From JAJZRJ01 sp040757055 (GTDB taxonomy: Bacteria > Desulfobacterota > Desulfobulbia > Desulfobulbales > Desulfurivibrionaceae), in the NCBI GenBank assembly GCA_040757055.1, contig JBFLXY010000002.1, positions 1 to 64,000 on the forward strand: a DNA stretch of 64,000 nucleotides. Direction: 5' to 3'. Within the stretch, counting starts at the first letter, position 1, and each line of letters opens with the position of its first letter. Made by a program: the position numbers and the translations under genes. The notes beneath the pieces were generated by a model. It was not told the DNA's origin and made no database searches. It saw only the letters and a program-made list of their open reading frames with translations. This document shows, piece by piece, positions 1-8,453 of this stretch.

Positions 1-502
1 TGTAGAGGCGAATAGACCCCTCAGAACCGTAGACTCGTTCCTTGAAGGTCGCGGTACCGGTGATGTCGAAGGCGCCCGTTACCTGGCCAGGGCTGTTCAC
101 CGTCACCGTTGGGGTGTTGTCGATGGTGATTGTTTGGGAATCAGAAGCAGATCCGCCCTCATGGTCACGGGCTATTGCCTTGAAGGTATGCGCCCCCTGG
201 GATAGAGCGCCACTGTCAACAATTATGGTGGCTGTTGCTGAGCCGTTGCCGCTAGCCCACGTGATAGGCCCAGACCCATCTTGATATATGTACACCACGC
301 CGCTATTTACTGCCCAGCAGTTTCCTTTGTTGTCGCAATGGGTATCCTGCATAAACGTGGCAGAGGCGGAGACGGTGATCGCCCCCTCGTTGCCAGAAAC
401 GTTTATGGTGGCGCTGGTGGCCCAGGCAGAGCCGAAGCCGAAGGCGAAAAGATGCACCAGTAGAGTCAACAGGATGGAGGCGGTCTTCTTGTGGCGATTC
501 AT
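1..502 (-). CDS. Secreted Ig-like repeat protein, N-terminal part (runs off the left edge)
   Basis: The reverse strand is open from an ATG at 502 to the window edge, giving at least 167 residues with no stop. An AAGGG ribosome-binding site lies just upstream. The N-terminus is a signal peptide (MNRHKK, a Leu-rich core, then a cut near SAWA). The mature part is Ser/Thr/Gly/Val-rich and beta-strand-like, with the phrase TPTVTVNSPG typical of tandem bacterial Ig-like modules in large surface or RHS-type proteins. It lies 66 nt downstream of the lipoprotein gene and is probably in the same riboswitch-led transcript. The C-terminal part and final identity are outside the window. Confidence 0.7.
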   Translation of the reverse strand, partial: MNRHKKTASILLTLLVHLFAFGFGSAWATSATINVSGNEGAITVSASATFMQDTHCDNKGNCWAVNSGVVYIYQDGSGPITWASGNGSATATIIVDSGALSQGAHTFKAIARDHEGGSASDSQTITIDNTPTVTVNSPGQVTGAFDITGTATFKERVYGSEGSIRLY

Positions 503-568
503 GGCCAGCCCTTTGTTCGTGTGGGAGAAGTCTGGGTTCGCTGATCAATCCGCAAACATTATTCAGAG

Positions 569-1210
569 TTACTTTTTCGCCGGCTCCGTTGGTGCTGCTG
601 CGGCCTCGGTGATCTTGACCTTGCCCAGAACCTTGCCTTCGGCATTGGCGGCCTCCAGTTCGATTCCTTCAGTGACCCAGCGCATCTGGGTCGGCTTGCC
701 GCTGACCGCAAAGGTTTTTACAACCTTGCCGGTTGCCAGGTCGAAGAGAGAGAGCTGCTTGGCATCCGGATCGGCGATCAGTGCCTGATTGCCAGGGGCG
801 CGGCAGAGCCCTTGGGCATTGGTGCCCACCTTGACCGGCTCGCTCACCTTGCCCTTCTTCACATCCGCAACCGCCACCTCGCCGCTGGGGCCAAAGGAGA
901 GAAGCGCCTGCTCCGGCGTGACCATCACCACATCCGCGGCAGGCCGCGGCAGGGCGAGCTGCGTCTGCTTCTGTTCCTTGTCGATCTTGAGGATGTTCAA
1001 TACCGGAGCGCCAGGGGTGAGGGAGACAAAGATGTTGCCATCCGGGCTCATGTCGCCCTGCGCAGGATGGGAGGCAACAAAGGCGGTTGCCTTGCCCTGC
1101 TCGTTCACCCCGCCTTTTTCCGACGCCTTTTCAGAAGAACAGGCGGTGAGCGCCACGAAACAGATTATTGCCAACACAAAGCCTTGCCGAATCACAGTGA
1201 GCCCTTTCAT
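569..1210 (-). CDS. Predicted lipoprotein with YncE-like beta-propeller segments
   Basis: A 213-residue protein. The start at 1210 is chosen because GAGGGGAAA sits directly upstream and the frame opens with a lipoprotein signal peptide (MKGLTVIRQG, hydrophobic core, lipobox ALTAC, Cys at about residue 24). The rest has repeated short phrases such as SPDGNIFVSLTPG and ADPDAKQLSLFDLATGKVVKTF, resembling blades of YncE/NHL-type propellers, although the protein is too short for a full propeller. The C-terminus is Ala/Pro/Lys-rich. It is the first gene after a c-di-GMP riboswitch and terminator, so expression probably follows c-di-GMP. The molecular function is unknown. Confidence 0.75.
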   Translation of the reverse strand: MKGLTVIRQGFVLAIICFVALTACSSEKASEKGGVNEQGKATAFVASHPAQGDMSPDGNIFVSLTPGAPVLNILKIDKEQKQTQLALPRPAADVVMVTPEQALLSFGPSGEVAVADVKKGKVSEPVKVGTNAQGLCRAPGNQALIADPDAKQLSLFDLATGKVVKTFAVSGKPTQMRWVTEGIELEAANAEGKVLGKVKITEAAAAPTEPAKK

Positions 1211-1260
1211 TTTCCCCTCATTCCGTCTGTGTTGCTGGTGCATGATTTTTTCAAAAGCCC

Positions 1261-1301
1261 AATAAAAAAGCCCGTCCTCGAAATAAAACGAAGACGGGCT
1301 T
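1261..1301 (-). terminator. Intrinsic terminator of the riboswitch expression platform
   Basis: On the minus strand AAGCCCGTC pairs with GACGGGCTT around an A/T-rich loop and is followed by TTTTTTATT. It sits between the c-di-GMP aptamer and the lipoprotein start codon, where a ligand-controlled terminator is expected. Confidence 0.8.
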
Positions 1302-1337
1302 TCTGCTCGCAAGCGAACGAACTCAAATTATCCCCCC

Positions 1338-1411
1338 TCTTCGGCAGCCCGGCCGCCTCATTGAGGCCCGTGGCTTTGCGCCCCAGGGTCGCCCCTGGTT
1401 TGCCATTATCG
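1338..1411 (-). promoter_or_regulatory. Cyclic di-GMP-I (GEMM) riboswitch aptamer
   Basis: Read on the minus strand the segment carries the GEMM-I signature in order: GGCAAACC (1397-1404), a CCAGGG/CCCTGG stem closed by a GNRA tetraloop GCGA (1383-1398), GCAAAGCCACGGG (from 1379 downwards), a small CCTC/GAGG hairpin, then GCCGGGCTGCCGA. The base matching the ligand-contacting G20 of the Vibrio Vc2 aptamer reads G, which favours c-di-GMP over the cGAMP variant. It is followed by an intrinsic terminator and the lipoprotein gene. Ligand and on/off sense are inferred from the family. Confidence 0.9.
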
Positions 1412-1438
1412 GAGCGGTTTCCGATACATGTAATCGGC

Positions 1439-1468
1439 AGGCTAGCAAAAAGATCCATTCGAAGTCAA
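1439..1468 (-). promoter_or_regulatory. Sigma-70-type promoter of the riboswitch transcript
   Basis: On the minus strand TTGACT (1463-1468) and TAGCCT (1439-1444) are separated by 18 nt. The predicted start near 1432 places the GEMM aptamer at the very 5' end of the RNA. Confidence 0.65.
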
Positions 1469-1701
1469 GGCAAAAAACAAAAAAATGTCAGGCAGACTAG
1501 CCCCCCTTGTTTCTCCATGGCCCTGGAGGCGGTGTTGGCACATGGCCTTGGCAATCCGCGGCAACGGGAGGAGAATGGCCGCCATAACTTTCTGCTGGTG
1601 CGCCGTTGCGCCCGTGGGATTTTTCTTGCCCTGCCCGGAGCGATATGGCACATCATGGGAGGATTATCTTTCCATAACCTATGCATGGCTCAGGGGGAAT
1701 C

Positions 1702-2151
1702 ATGCTCTTCTTTCATCTCCGCGACCGATCGTTGTCAACCCGCCGCCTTGGCGAGCAGGGCTTTTCCCTCATCGAACTTCTGGTGGTCATGGTCATCCTG
1801 GGGCTCATCGCTTCCCTGGTCGGCCCGCGCCTCTTCGGCAAACTCGGCGGGGCCCGCCAGGATACGGCCAAGACCCAGATCGAGATGCTCGTGGCCGCCC
1901 TCGACTCCTACCGCCTCGACATCGGCCACTACCCGAGCGAACAGGAAGGGCTTGGCGCCCTGCTGCAGAATCCCGGGGCCAACAAATGGGATGGCCCCTA
2001 CCTGAAGAAGGAGGTACCCCTCGACCCCTGGGGCCAACCCTACCACTACCAGAACCCTGGCCAGCACGGCGAGATCGACCTCTTCTCTTACGGCGCCGAC
2101 AACAAGCCCGGCGGCGAGAAGGAAGACGGCGACGTGGGCAGCTGGCAGTAA
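1702..2151 (+). CDS. gspG: Type II secretion major pseudopilin GspG
   Basis: Builds the periplasmic pseudopilus of the type II secretion system. The start at 1702 follows CAGGGGGA at the right distance; an upstream in-frame ATG at 1681 lacks one. The 149-residue product has a class III prepilin leader ending at Gly, then FSLIELLVVMVILGLIA with the conserved Glu at +5, and the GspG core with YPSEQEGLGAL and DPWGQPYHY, ending in the usual SYGADN-type calcium-site region. It is the first gene of a continuous T2SS operon, 9 nt before gspE. Confidence 0.95.
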   Translation: MLFFHLRDRSLSTRRLGEQGFSLIELLVVMVILGLIASLVGPRLFGKLGGARQDTAKTQIEMLVAALDSYRLDIGHYPSEQEGLGALLQNPGANKWDGPYLKKEVPLDPWGQPYHYQNPGQHGEIDLFSYGADNKPGGEKEDGDVGSWQ

Positions 2152-2160
2152 GCGGGTGCG

Positions 2161-3843
2161 ATGAGCCCCTCGGCCTATTTTGCCAAAAAAGACCGGCTCG
2201 GCGCACTGCTCATTGCGGCCGGCCGGCTCCAACCGCACCAACTGGAGCGCGCCCTGGCCCACCAGGGTTCGGTGCCCCAGCGCATCGGCGAGATTCTTCT
2301 TTCCCTGGGCCTCATCGGCGACGACGACCTGGCCAATGCCCTGGTCGCCCAGCTCGATCTGCCGCTCTATGCCGGCCAGGAGGAGGACACCTTCCTGCCG
2401 CTCGACATCTCCCCGCCCTTCCAGCGCGCCCATCCCTTTGTCCTGGTGGGCCGGGAAGGGGTGGCGCAACCGCTCCTCGTGGTGAGCGACCCTTTTGATC
2501 AGGATCTGCTGCTCGCGGCCGATCTCATCTGCGACCCGCCCCCGCTCCTCCACCTCGCCCCGGAGCCACTGCTCAAGAAACTGGTGCAGGCCCATTACAA
2601 CCTCGCCTTCCACGAGGCCGGCGAGGAGGGGGTGGCCATCGACGAGGAGGACATCGACAAACTGAAGGACATGGCCTCCGAGGCGCCGGTCATCAAGTAT
2701 GTGAACACCCTGATCGACACCGCCGTGGGCCGCCGGGCCAGCGACATCCACATGGAGCCGTTCGAGGACGGCATGAAGATCCGCCTCCGCATCGACGGCA
2801 CCCTCTACGACTTCGAGATCCCGCCGCATGCCATGCAGCCGGCCATTGTCTCGCGCACCAAGCTTTTGGCCGGGCTCGACATCGCCGAGCGCCGGCTGCC
2901 CCAGGACGGCAAGATCTCCATGCGCATCGCCGGCCGCGAGATCGACCTGCGCGTCTCCACCCTGCCCACCATCTACGGCGAGGGGGTGGTGATCCGCATC
3001 CTGGAAAAGGGCTCCATCATCCTCGACCTGGAACGGCTCGGCATGGCGCCGGAGACCGAGGCCCGCTTCCGCCAGCTCATCGCCGTGCCCGACGGCATCT
3101 TCCTGGTCACCGGCCCCACCGGCAGCGGCAAGACCACCACCCTCTACTGCGCCCTGAACCAGATCAACACCGGGGAGAAGAAGATCATCACCGTCGAGGA
3201 TCCGGTGGAGTACCAGTTGCACGGCATCAACCAGATCCAGGTGCGGCCGGAGATCGGGCTCACCTTTGCCCGCGGCCTGCGCTCCATCGTGCGCCAGGAT
3301 CCGGACGTGATCATGATCGGCGAGATCCGCGACCTCGACACCGCCGAGATCGCGGTGCAGTCCTCCCTCACCGGCCACCTGGTCTTCTCCACCCTGCACA
3401 CCAACGACGCCGTCTCGGCGGTGGTGCGCCTCCTCGACCTCGGGGTGGAGCGCTTCCTCATCTCCGCCTCCCTGCGCGGGGTGCTGGCCCAGCGGCTGGT
3501 GCGCCGCATCTGCCCGCACTGCAAGACCGAGGCGGGCACCATCGGGAGCCTCGGAGTGCAGATCAATGGTGGCGACTTCCCGGTCTACGAGGGCAAGGGC
3601 TGCCCGGCCTGCGGCCACACCGGCTACAGTGGCCGGATCGGCATCTACGAACTGCTGGTAATCGACGAGGCAATGAACCGCGGCATCTCCCAGGGGCTCG
3701 ACCTGGACGAACTCCGCCGCCTTGCCGAGGAACGCGGCTTCACCACCATGTTCGCCGACGGCCTTGCCAAGGTTCGGCGGGGCGAAACCACCTTCGCCGA
3801 GGTGGTGCGGGTCTGCCGGGGAGCGGAGTATGGGGCTCTTTAA
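2161..3843 (+). CDS. gspE: Type II secretion ATPase GspE
   Basis: Cytoplasmic ATPase that powers pseudopilus assembly. 560 residues: a GspE/PilB N-terminal domain (about 1-160), then the ATPase domain with Walker A GPTGSGKT at 318-325, an Asp box at TVEDPVEY, Walker B IMIGEIRD and the His box GHLVFSTLHTND. A tetracysteine zinc motif is present (C451-C454 and C481-C484), as in true GspE/PilB proteins. The stop overlaps the gspF start by 14 nt, suggesting coupled translation. Confidence 0.96.
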   Translation: MSPSAYFAKKDRLGALLIAAGRLQPHQLERALAHQGSVPQRIGEILLSLGLIGDDDLANALVAQLDLPLYAGQEEDTFLPLDISPPFQRAHPFVLVGREGVAQPLLVVSDPFDQDLLLAADLICDPPPLLHLAPEPLLKKLVQAHYNLAFHEAGEEGVAIDEEDIDKLKDMASEAPVIKYVNTLIDTAVGRRASDIHMEPFEDGMKIRLRIDGTLYDFEIPPHAMQPAIVSRTKLLAGLDIAERRLPQDGKISMRIAGREIDLRVSTLPTIYGEGVVIRILEKGSIILDLERLGMAPETEARFRQLIAVPDGIFLVTGPTGSGKTTTLYCALNQINTGEKKIITVEDPVEYQLHGINQIQVRPEIGLTFARGLRSIVRQDPDVIMIGEIRDLDTAEIAVQSSLTGHLVFSTLHTNDAVSAVVRLLDLGVERFLISASLRGVLAQRLVRRICPHCKTEAGTIGSLGVQINGGDFPVYEGKGCPACGHTGYSGRIGIYELLVIDEAMNRGISQGLDLDELRRLAEERGFTTMFADGLAKVRRGETTFAEVVRVCRGAEYGAL

Positions 3844-5047
3844 GTACACGGCGCTCGATTCCGCCAACCAGAGCCGGGAAGGGGTCCAGGAGGGCGCGGA
3901 CCGGGAGGCGGTGGCCAAGCGCCTGATGCAGCAGGGCTTGCGACCGCTGACCATCGAGCCGCATCGCACCGGCCACCACAAGGCCCTGCCCTTTATCGCC
4001 CGTTTCCGGCAGGACACACTCACCCGCGCCGACTGCGACTTTTTCACCGATCAGCTCGCCATGCTGCTCAATTCCGGACTCTCGCTGGACGCAGCCCTGC
4101 GCACCCTCCGGCAGCACAGCCACAAAGCCGCCTTCCGCGACTTCACCAGCGGGCTCGAAAAAAAGCTCAAGGAGGGCAAATCCCTCTCCCAGGCCCTGGC
4201 CGACCACCCCGACTTCTCGCCCATGTACGTCAATATCGTCCGGGCCGGCGAAGAAGGCGGGGCGCTGCCCACCATGCTCGGCAAGATCGCCGAGTACCAG
4301 GCCACCTTCCAGGAATTGCGGCAGTTCATCCTCTCCTCGTCGATCTACCCGCTCTTTTTGCTGGTGGTGGGGCTGATCGCCATCCTGGTGCTGCTCACCG
4401 TGATCCTGCCGCGCTTCGAGGTGCTCTTTAGCGACCTCGGCCGCGAACTGCCGCTCCATGTGCGGCTCATGATGGACACCGCCAAGGCGATCAGCAGCCA
4501 CCCCATCCTCACCACCCTGGTGCTGCTGGGGCCGCCCGTTGCGGCGGGCTACTATCTCAAGACCCCCGAAGGCCGCGCCTGGTACGACCGAACCGCGCTC
4601 AAGCTGCCGGTCCTCGCCTCCTTTGTCCAGGCCCTGGAGACCACCCGCATTTTCCGCACCATCGAGGTGCTGGTGAAAAACGGCGTGCACTTCGCCACCG
4701 CCTTGAAGATCGCCAGCGGGGTGGCGGGCAACCAGGAATACCGCCGGCTGCTCGGCCATGCCACCGAGGCGCTCAAGGAGGGCCGCCAGATCAGCCAACG
4801 GCTGAAAGGGGAGGGGCTGCTGCCCGATCTGGCCACCGACCTTTTGGCCATCGGCGAGGAGTCGGGCCGGGTGGGCGAGGTCTGCGGCCAGATTGCCGAC
4901 CACTACGAAAAGGAGCTGCGCGTCCGGGTCAAACGGCTCATTGCCCTGATCGAGCCGCTCTTCATCCTCGGTATCGCCCTGGTGGCGGGCTATGTGGTCA
5001 TTTCCATGCTCTCGGTCATCCTGAGCATCAACGAGATCGCCGGCTGA
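3830..5047 (+). CDS. gspF: Type II secretion inner-membrane platform protein GspF
   Basis: Polytopic inner-membrane protein that contacts GspE and GspL. The start at 3830 gives MGLFKYTALD, the classic GspF/PilC opening, and overlaps the end of gspE; the open frame extends further 5' but only within gspE. The 405-residue product has two T2SSF domains, with hydrophobic spans near YPLFLLVVGLIAILVLLTVILP, the middle helix VLLGPPVAAGYY and the C-terminal PLFILGIALVAGYVVISML. Confidence 0.95.
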   Translation: MGLFKYTALDSANQSREGVQEGADREAVAKRLMQQGLRPLTIEPHRTGHHKALPFIARFRQDTLTRADCDFFTDQLAMLLNSGLSLDAALRTLRQHSHKAAFRDFTSGLEKKLKEGKSLSQALADHPDFSPMYVNIVRAGEEGGALPTMLGKIAEYQATFQELRQFILSSSIYPLFLLVVGLIAILVLLTVILPRFEVLFSDLGRELPLHVRLMMDTAKAISSHPILTTLVLLGPPVAAGYYLKTPEGRAWYDRTALKLPVLASFVQALETTRIFRTIEVLVKNGVHFATALKIASGVAGNQEYRRLLGHATEALKEGRQISQRLKGEGLLPDLATDLLAIGEESGRVGEVCGQIADHYEKELRVRVKRLIALIEPLFILGIALVAGYVVISMLSVILSINEIAG

Positions 5048-5054
5048 GGCCGCC

Positions 5055-5483
5055 ATGCGCCGCCGTCCCTGCCTCGGCCGCCACGGCTTTTCGCTCATCG
5101 AACTGCTGCTGGTCCTCATCCTGCTCGGGCTGATCGCCGGGGTGGCAGCGCCCGCCACCGGCCGCCTCCTCGACCAGCTTGCCTTCCGCAAGGAGACCGG
5201 GGCGCTCTTGGCCCAGCTCCGCGCCGCCCGCCTCTTGGCCACCGGCAAGGGCCGAGCGGTTTCCGTCGGCATCACTGGCCACAACCGGTGGCAGACCGAA
5301 GGCAGCGACGAGCCGCAGCCGCTCGCCAGCAGCGAGACCCTCGCCGTGCACTTCGACCCCGCCACCATCACCTTCTATCCCGAAGGGTTCGCCACCCCGG
5401 CCATCATCCGGGTCAGCCGCGGCAAAAAGGCGGCCCGCTTTACCATCGACCCCCTCACCGGCCTGCCGGTCCGCGAGTCGTGA
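5055..5483 (+). CDS. gspH: Type II secretion minor pseudopilin GspH
   Basis: A 142-residue pseudopilin with a short basic leader (MRRRPCLGRHG), processing after Gly, and FSLIELLLVLILLGLIAG. The remainder fits the GspH/FimT fold, a compact beta-rich domain ending in FTIDPLTGLPV. Position directly after gspF and before gspJ supports a minor rather than major pilin role. Assignment as H rather than another minor pilin rests on length and order. Confidence 0.85.
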   Translation: MRRRPCLGRHGFSLIELLLVLILLGLIAGVAAPATGRLLDQLAFRKETGALLAQLRAARLLATGKGRAVSVGITGHNRWQTEGSDEPQPLASSETLAVHFDPATITFYPEGFATPAIIRVSRGKKAARFTIDPLTGLPVRES

Positions 5484-5485
5484 CC

Positions 5486-6055
5486 ATGCGCCCTCTTGCC
5501 ATCGCCCCCCTGAACACACGGGGCATCACCCTCTTCGAGTTGCTGGTGGCGGTGCTCCTGCTGGGGCTGGTGAGCACCATGATCTATTCCATGTTCGACG
5601 TCAGCGTCCGTTTCAGCAGCAAGGGGGAGAAGCGCCTCGAAGAGCTGGCCCGGGAGCAGGGGCTGCTGGAACTCATCGGCCATCAGGTGAACGATGCCTG
5701 GCATGACGTGAAAATGCGCCGCATCCGGGCGGTGAAGAAGGGGGACACCTTCCAGCTCTATACCCGTTTCCCGCTCCTCCACCGCGATGCCGGACTGGTG
5801 CTGGCCATCTACCGCTACGACGAGGCGGATCACGCCCTTTACTACACGGAAAAACGCGACTTCTACAACGCCGACTATACGCCGGAGTTCGTGCCGAATC
5901 TCGATGAGATGCGGCTCCTCGGCCGTTTTGCCCGGCCGCTGACCCTGGCCTACGCCACGGGCAGCGACGTGGTCACCGTAGGGTTCGGCGAGGAGCACTA
6001 CCAATTTGTCCCGCGTTGCCACATGGAAGAGGTCTCGGTGGAGGGGCTGATCTGA
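5486..6055 (+). CDS. gspJ: Type II secretion minor pseudopilin GspJ
   Basis: A 189-residue pseudopilin. ATG at 5486 begins 2 nt after the gspH stop and gives a short leader, cleavage before ITLFELLVAVLLLGLVSTMIYSMF, and a soluble domain of GspJ size. GspJ forms the tip complex with GspI and GspK in characterised systems. The stop codon overlaps the gspI start (TGATG). Confidence 0.85.
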   Translation: MRPLAIAPLNTRGITLFELLVAVLLLGLVSTMIYSMFDVSVRFSSKGEKRLEELAREQGLLELIGHQVNDAWHDVKMRRIRAVKKGDTFQLYTRFPLLHRDAGLVLAIYRYDEADHALYYTEKRDFYNADYTPEFVPNLDEMRLLGRFARPLTLAYATGSDVVTVGFGEEHYQFVPRCHMEEVSVEGLI

Positions 6056-6348
6056 TGCGCCGCCCCTGTGTCAGCCAGAGCGGCTTTACCCTGCTGGAGG
6101 TGCTGGTGGCGGTGGTGATCCTGGGCCTGGCCTATGTGGCCATCCTCCAGAGTTTCTCCCACTCCACCCTCTCCATCCTGCGCCTTGCGAAAAAGCGGGG
6201 CAGCGTGCTCTCCTCCGCCCAGGCCTTTGAGCGCGACACCCAAACCACCACGCAGGGGGAACTCTTCCTGGAAGGCCATCGTTTCAAACTCCGCCGGGTA
6301 ACAAGCGACGACGGCCGGCTGGAAACCCTCCGTCTCGTCAAGGAATAG
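6055..6348 (+). CDS. gspI: Type II secretion minor pseudopilin GspI
   Basis: A 97-residue pseudopilin beginning at the ATG that overlaps the gspJ stop. The leader MRRPCVSQSG is followed by FTLLEVLVAVVILGLAYVAI, with the GspI-like FTLLEVLVA sequence. At 97 residues it is shorter than the usual 115-130 of GspI, mainly through a reduced C-terminal sheet. It is the tip-complex partner of GspJ and GspK. Confidence 0.82.
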   Translation: MRRPCVSQSGFTLLEVLVAVVILGLAYVAILQSFSHSTLSILRLAKKRGSVLSSAQAFERDTQTTTQGELFLEGHRFKLRRVTSDDGRLETLRLVKE

Positions 6349-6351
6349 GCC

Positions 6352-7314
6352 ATGACCCGCTCCGCAGCCATGCGCCACAACCTCGGCTCTCGCGGCTTTG
6401 CCCTGATGGTGGTGATCGTGGTCCTGCTCTTTGCGAGCTTCCTCGCCTCGACCCTCACCCTGCAACTGCGGGCGGAACAGCAGACCGCCTTCAACGCCGC
6501 CAGCCGGACCAGTGGCCGCTTCCTGGCCGAGGCCGGGGTGCAGCTCGCCCTCTTTCGGCTGCTCGACACGCCCCTTATCGCCGCAGCCCCGCAAGACGAG
6601 AAGATGGTACCGGGCGTGGAATACGCCACAACACTCCGCACCGGTACGGTGCGGTACGTGGCAGTGAACGAAGGTGGCAAGATCGATGCGAACAACGCCC
6701 CCCGGCCGCTTCTCGTCCTCTTTCTCCGCTATCACGGCTTCACGGCGGCCGAGGCCGCGTCCTTTGCCGACGCCCTCGGCGACTGGCGCGACGACGACGA
6801 TTTCCTGCGGCTGCATGGCGCGGAAAAGGACTACTACCAGAATCTCAGCCAACCCTATCTCCCGCGCAACGGCGAGATCGCGGAGCCGGCCGAACTCCTG
6901 CTCCTTCGCGGCGCCGACCGGCTCGCCGGCAAATTCGAGCCAGAAGAGGTATTTACGGTTTACAATCCGCAGGGTAAGATAAACGCCAACCATTTGACTC
7001 CGGCGATGCTCGCCTTTGTCATGGAGGGGGATTCCGCACGCATGCAGGCGTTTCGGGAAGCGCAGCAGACCTATAAGGTTATCGACAAGGCCCTGGCTCG
7101 CCAGCTCATCGGCGACCAGCGCTATGCTGAACTGGAACCCTATCTGACCTTTGACAAGGACGGCGGCACCTCCCACTATGAGATCACCGCCATCGGCCGG
7201 CCGCTGCCGAGCCGCGAAGGCGCGGCCCCGCCGCCCGGGGTCAAGACCACCACCCTGGTCCGCATCTTTGGCGACACTTACCAGTTCGTGCTCTGGAAGG
7301 AAGGGGGCGCATGA
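6352..7314 (+). CDS. gspK: Type II secretion minor pseudopilin GspK
   Basis: A 320-residue large minor pseudopilin. After a leader ending SRG comes FALMVVIVVLLFASF; the +5 position is Val rather than Glu, as expected for GspK, which uniquely lacks Glu5 and caps the pseudopilus. The body carries the GspK signature NEGGKIDANN, a helical insertion (DWRDDDD) and a second INANHLTPAM segment resembling the helix-hairpin-helix repeats of the family. The stop overlaps the gspL start by 4 nt. Confidence 0.92.
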   Translation: MTRSAAMRHNLGSRGFALMVVIVVLLFASFLASTLTLQLRAEQQTAFNAASRTSGRFLAEAGVQLALFRLLDTPLIAAAPQDEKMVPGVEYATTLRTGTVRYVAVNEGGKIDANNAPRPLLVLFLRYHGFTAAEAASFADALGDWRDDDDFLRLHGAEKDYYQNLSQPYLPRNGEIAEPAELLLLRGADRLAGKFEPEEVFTVYNPQGKINANHLTPAMLAFVMEGDSARMQAFREAQQTYKVIDKALARQLIGDQRYAELEPYLTFDKDGGTSHYEITAIGRPLPSREGAAPPPGVKTTTLVRIFGDTYQFVLWKEGGA

Positions 7315-8453
7315 GCGGTATCGATCTGGTCATCGGCAAATCCGGTTTCACCCTTTTCCCGCCAGGAGGCCTTGCCCCCCTGGCCACCTGCGCCTCGGTG
7401 GAGGAACTGCTCGCTCGCCTGGCCGAATCCTGCGCCAGCCAGCAGCACACCGCAACCGAACTCACCCTCTACGTGACCGAGGAACTCCTCTTCGCCACCG
7501 AGTTCGCCCTGCCCGCCAAGACCCCCAAGCTCGCCGAGGCGATCCGCTTTCAGCTCGGCATGGTGGTGCCCTTCGGCGACAACACCTTCCGCTACCGCTA
7601 CACCACCCGCCGCGAAGGCGACCAGCAGAAGATTCTGCTCTATGCCCTGCGGGACGAAACGGTGCTGTCGGCCCTGGAGGCCCTGGCCGCTGCCGGCCAC
7701 ACCTTCACCGGCTTGTTTCCCGAACACCAGCGCCTGGTGACCCGCGCCGTGCCCAAGGCGGCGTGGGCACTCCTGCTCGACGGCCGCACCAGTTATTTCT
7801 TCACCTTCCACAAGGGCCAGCTCAGCGGCCGCACCCTCTGCCGCCAGGTGCCGACGAGAGAGGAGATGGCCGCCCTGGCGGGCAGCGACACCCTCTATGG
7901 CGCGAGCGACCCGACCCGCCATGGCCTGCTCACCCCGACCCCGCTCCTGGCCGCCAAGCCGCTGCACAAACACTTCGATCTCCTGCCCGAGACCTTCCGG
8001 CGGCCCGATTATTTCCGCAACATCATCGCAGGACTGCTCATCGCCAACCTAGTGCTGCTGGTGCTCTTTGGCGGCTTCCGCTTCTTCCAGACCATCCGCC
8101 TCAGCCGCACGGTGGAGCGCGAGATCAGCGCCATCATGCCGCAGGTAAAGGTGGCCAATGACCTGCTGGGCCGGGCCGAGAAGCTCGAAGGCCAGATCGC
8201 GCTCTTCCGCGACATCGGCAGTAACCCGGACCTGGTCGGCTTTATGGCCAAGCTCACCACCCAGCTGCCACCGGGCTGCTACCTCGACCAGCTCCGCCTT
8301 GAAAAACGGGGGGGCAGCTACCTGCTCGACGGCTACGCCACCGACATCAGCAGCCTCACCGCCGCCCTCCAGACCCTGGGCGAGGTCAAGCTCAAGTCCA
8401 CCAGCCGCCGCCAGAATCAGAACTACTTCCAGCTGGAGATCGTGCCGCGATGA
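7311..8453 (+). CDS. gspL: Type II secretion protein GspL (actin-like plus PilN-like)
   Basis: A 380-residue bitopic protein linking the GspE ATPase to the periplasm. The N-terminal part is a PilM/GspL-like cytoplasmic domain (about 1-235), a membrane helix follows near residues 237-256 (AGLLIANLVLLVLFGGF), and the periplasmic part resembles PilN (VGFMAKLTTQLPPGCYLDQL). Fused actin-like and PilN-like parts are the normal GspL arrangement. The start overlaps gspK and the stop overlaps gspM. Confidence 0.85.
   Translation: MSGIDLVIGKSGFTLFPPGGLAPLATCASVEELLARLAESCASQQHTATELTLYVTEELLFATEFALPAKTPKLAEAIRFQLGMVVPFGDNTFRYRYTTRREGDQQKILLYALRDETVLSALEALAAAGHTFTGLFPEHQRLVTRAVPKAAWALLLDGRTSYFFTFHKGQLSGRTLCRQVPTREEMAALAGSDTLYGASDPTRHGLLTPTPLLAAKPLHKHFDLLPETFRRPDYFRNIIAGLLIANLVLLVLFGGFRFFQTIRLSRTVEREISAIMPQVKVANDLLGRAEKLEGQIALFRDIGSNPDLVGFMAKLTTQLPPGCYLDQLRLEKRGGSYLLDGYATDISSLTAALQTLGEVKLKSTSRRQNQNYFQLEIVPR

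Noticed and set aside
1535..1554. TTGGCAC...TTGG resembling a sigma-54 promoter upstream of gspG
   Set aside because: Spacing is one base off and the -12 GC is missing.
1735..4047. A 770-codon open frame on the minus strand opposite gspG-gspF
   Set aside because: Its low-complexity Gly/Asp/His-rich translation is an artefact of GC-rich codon bias opposite true genes with complete T2SS motifs.
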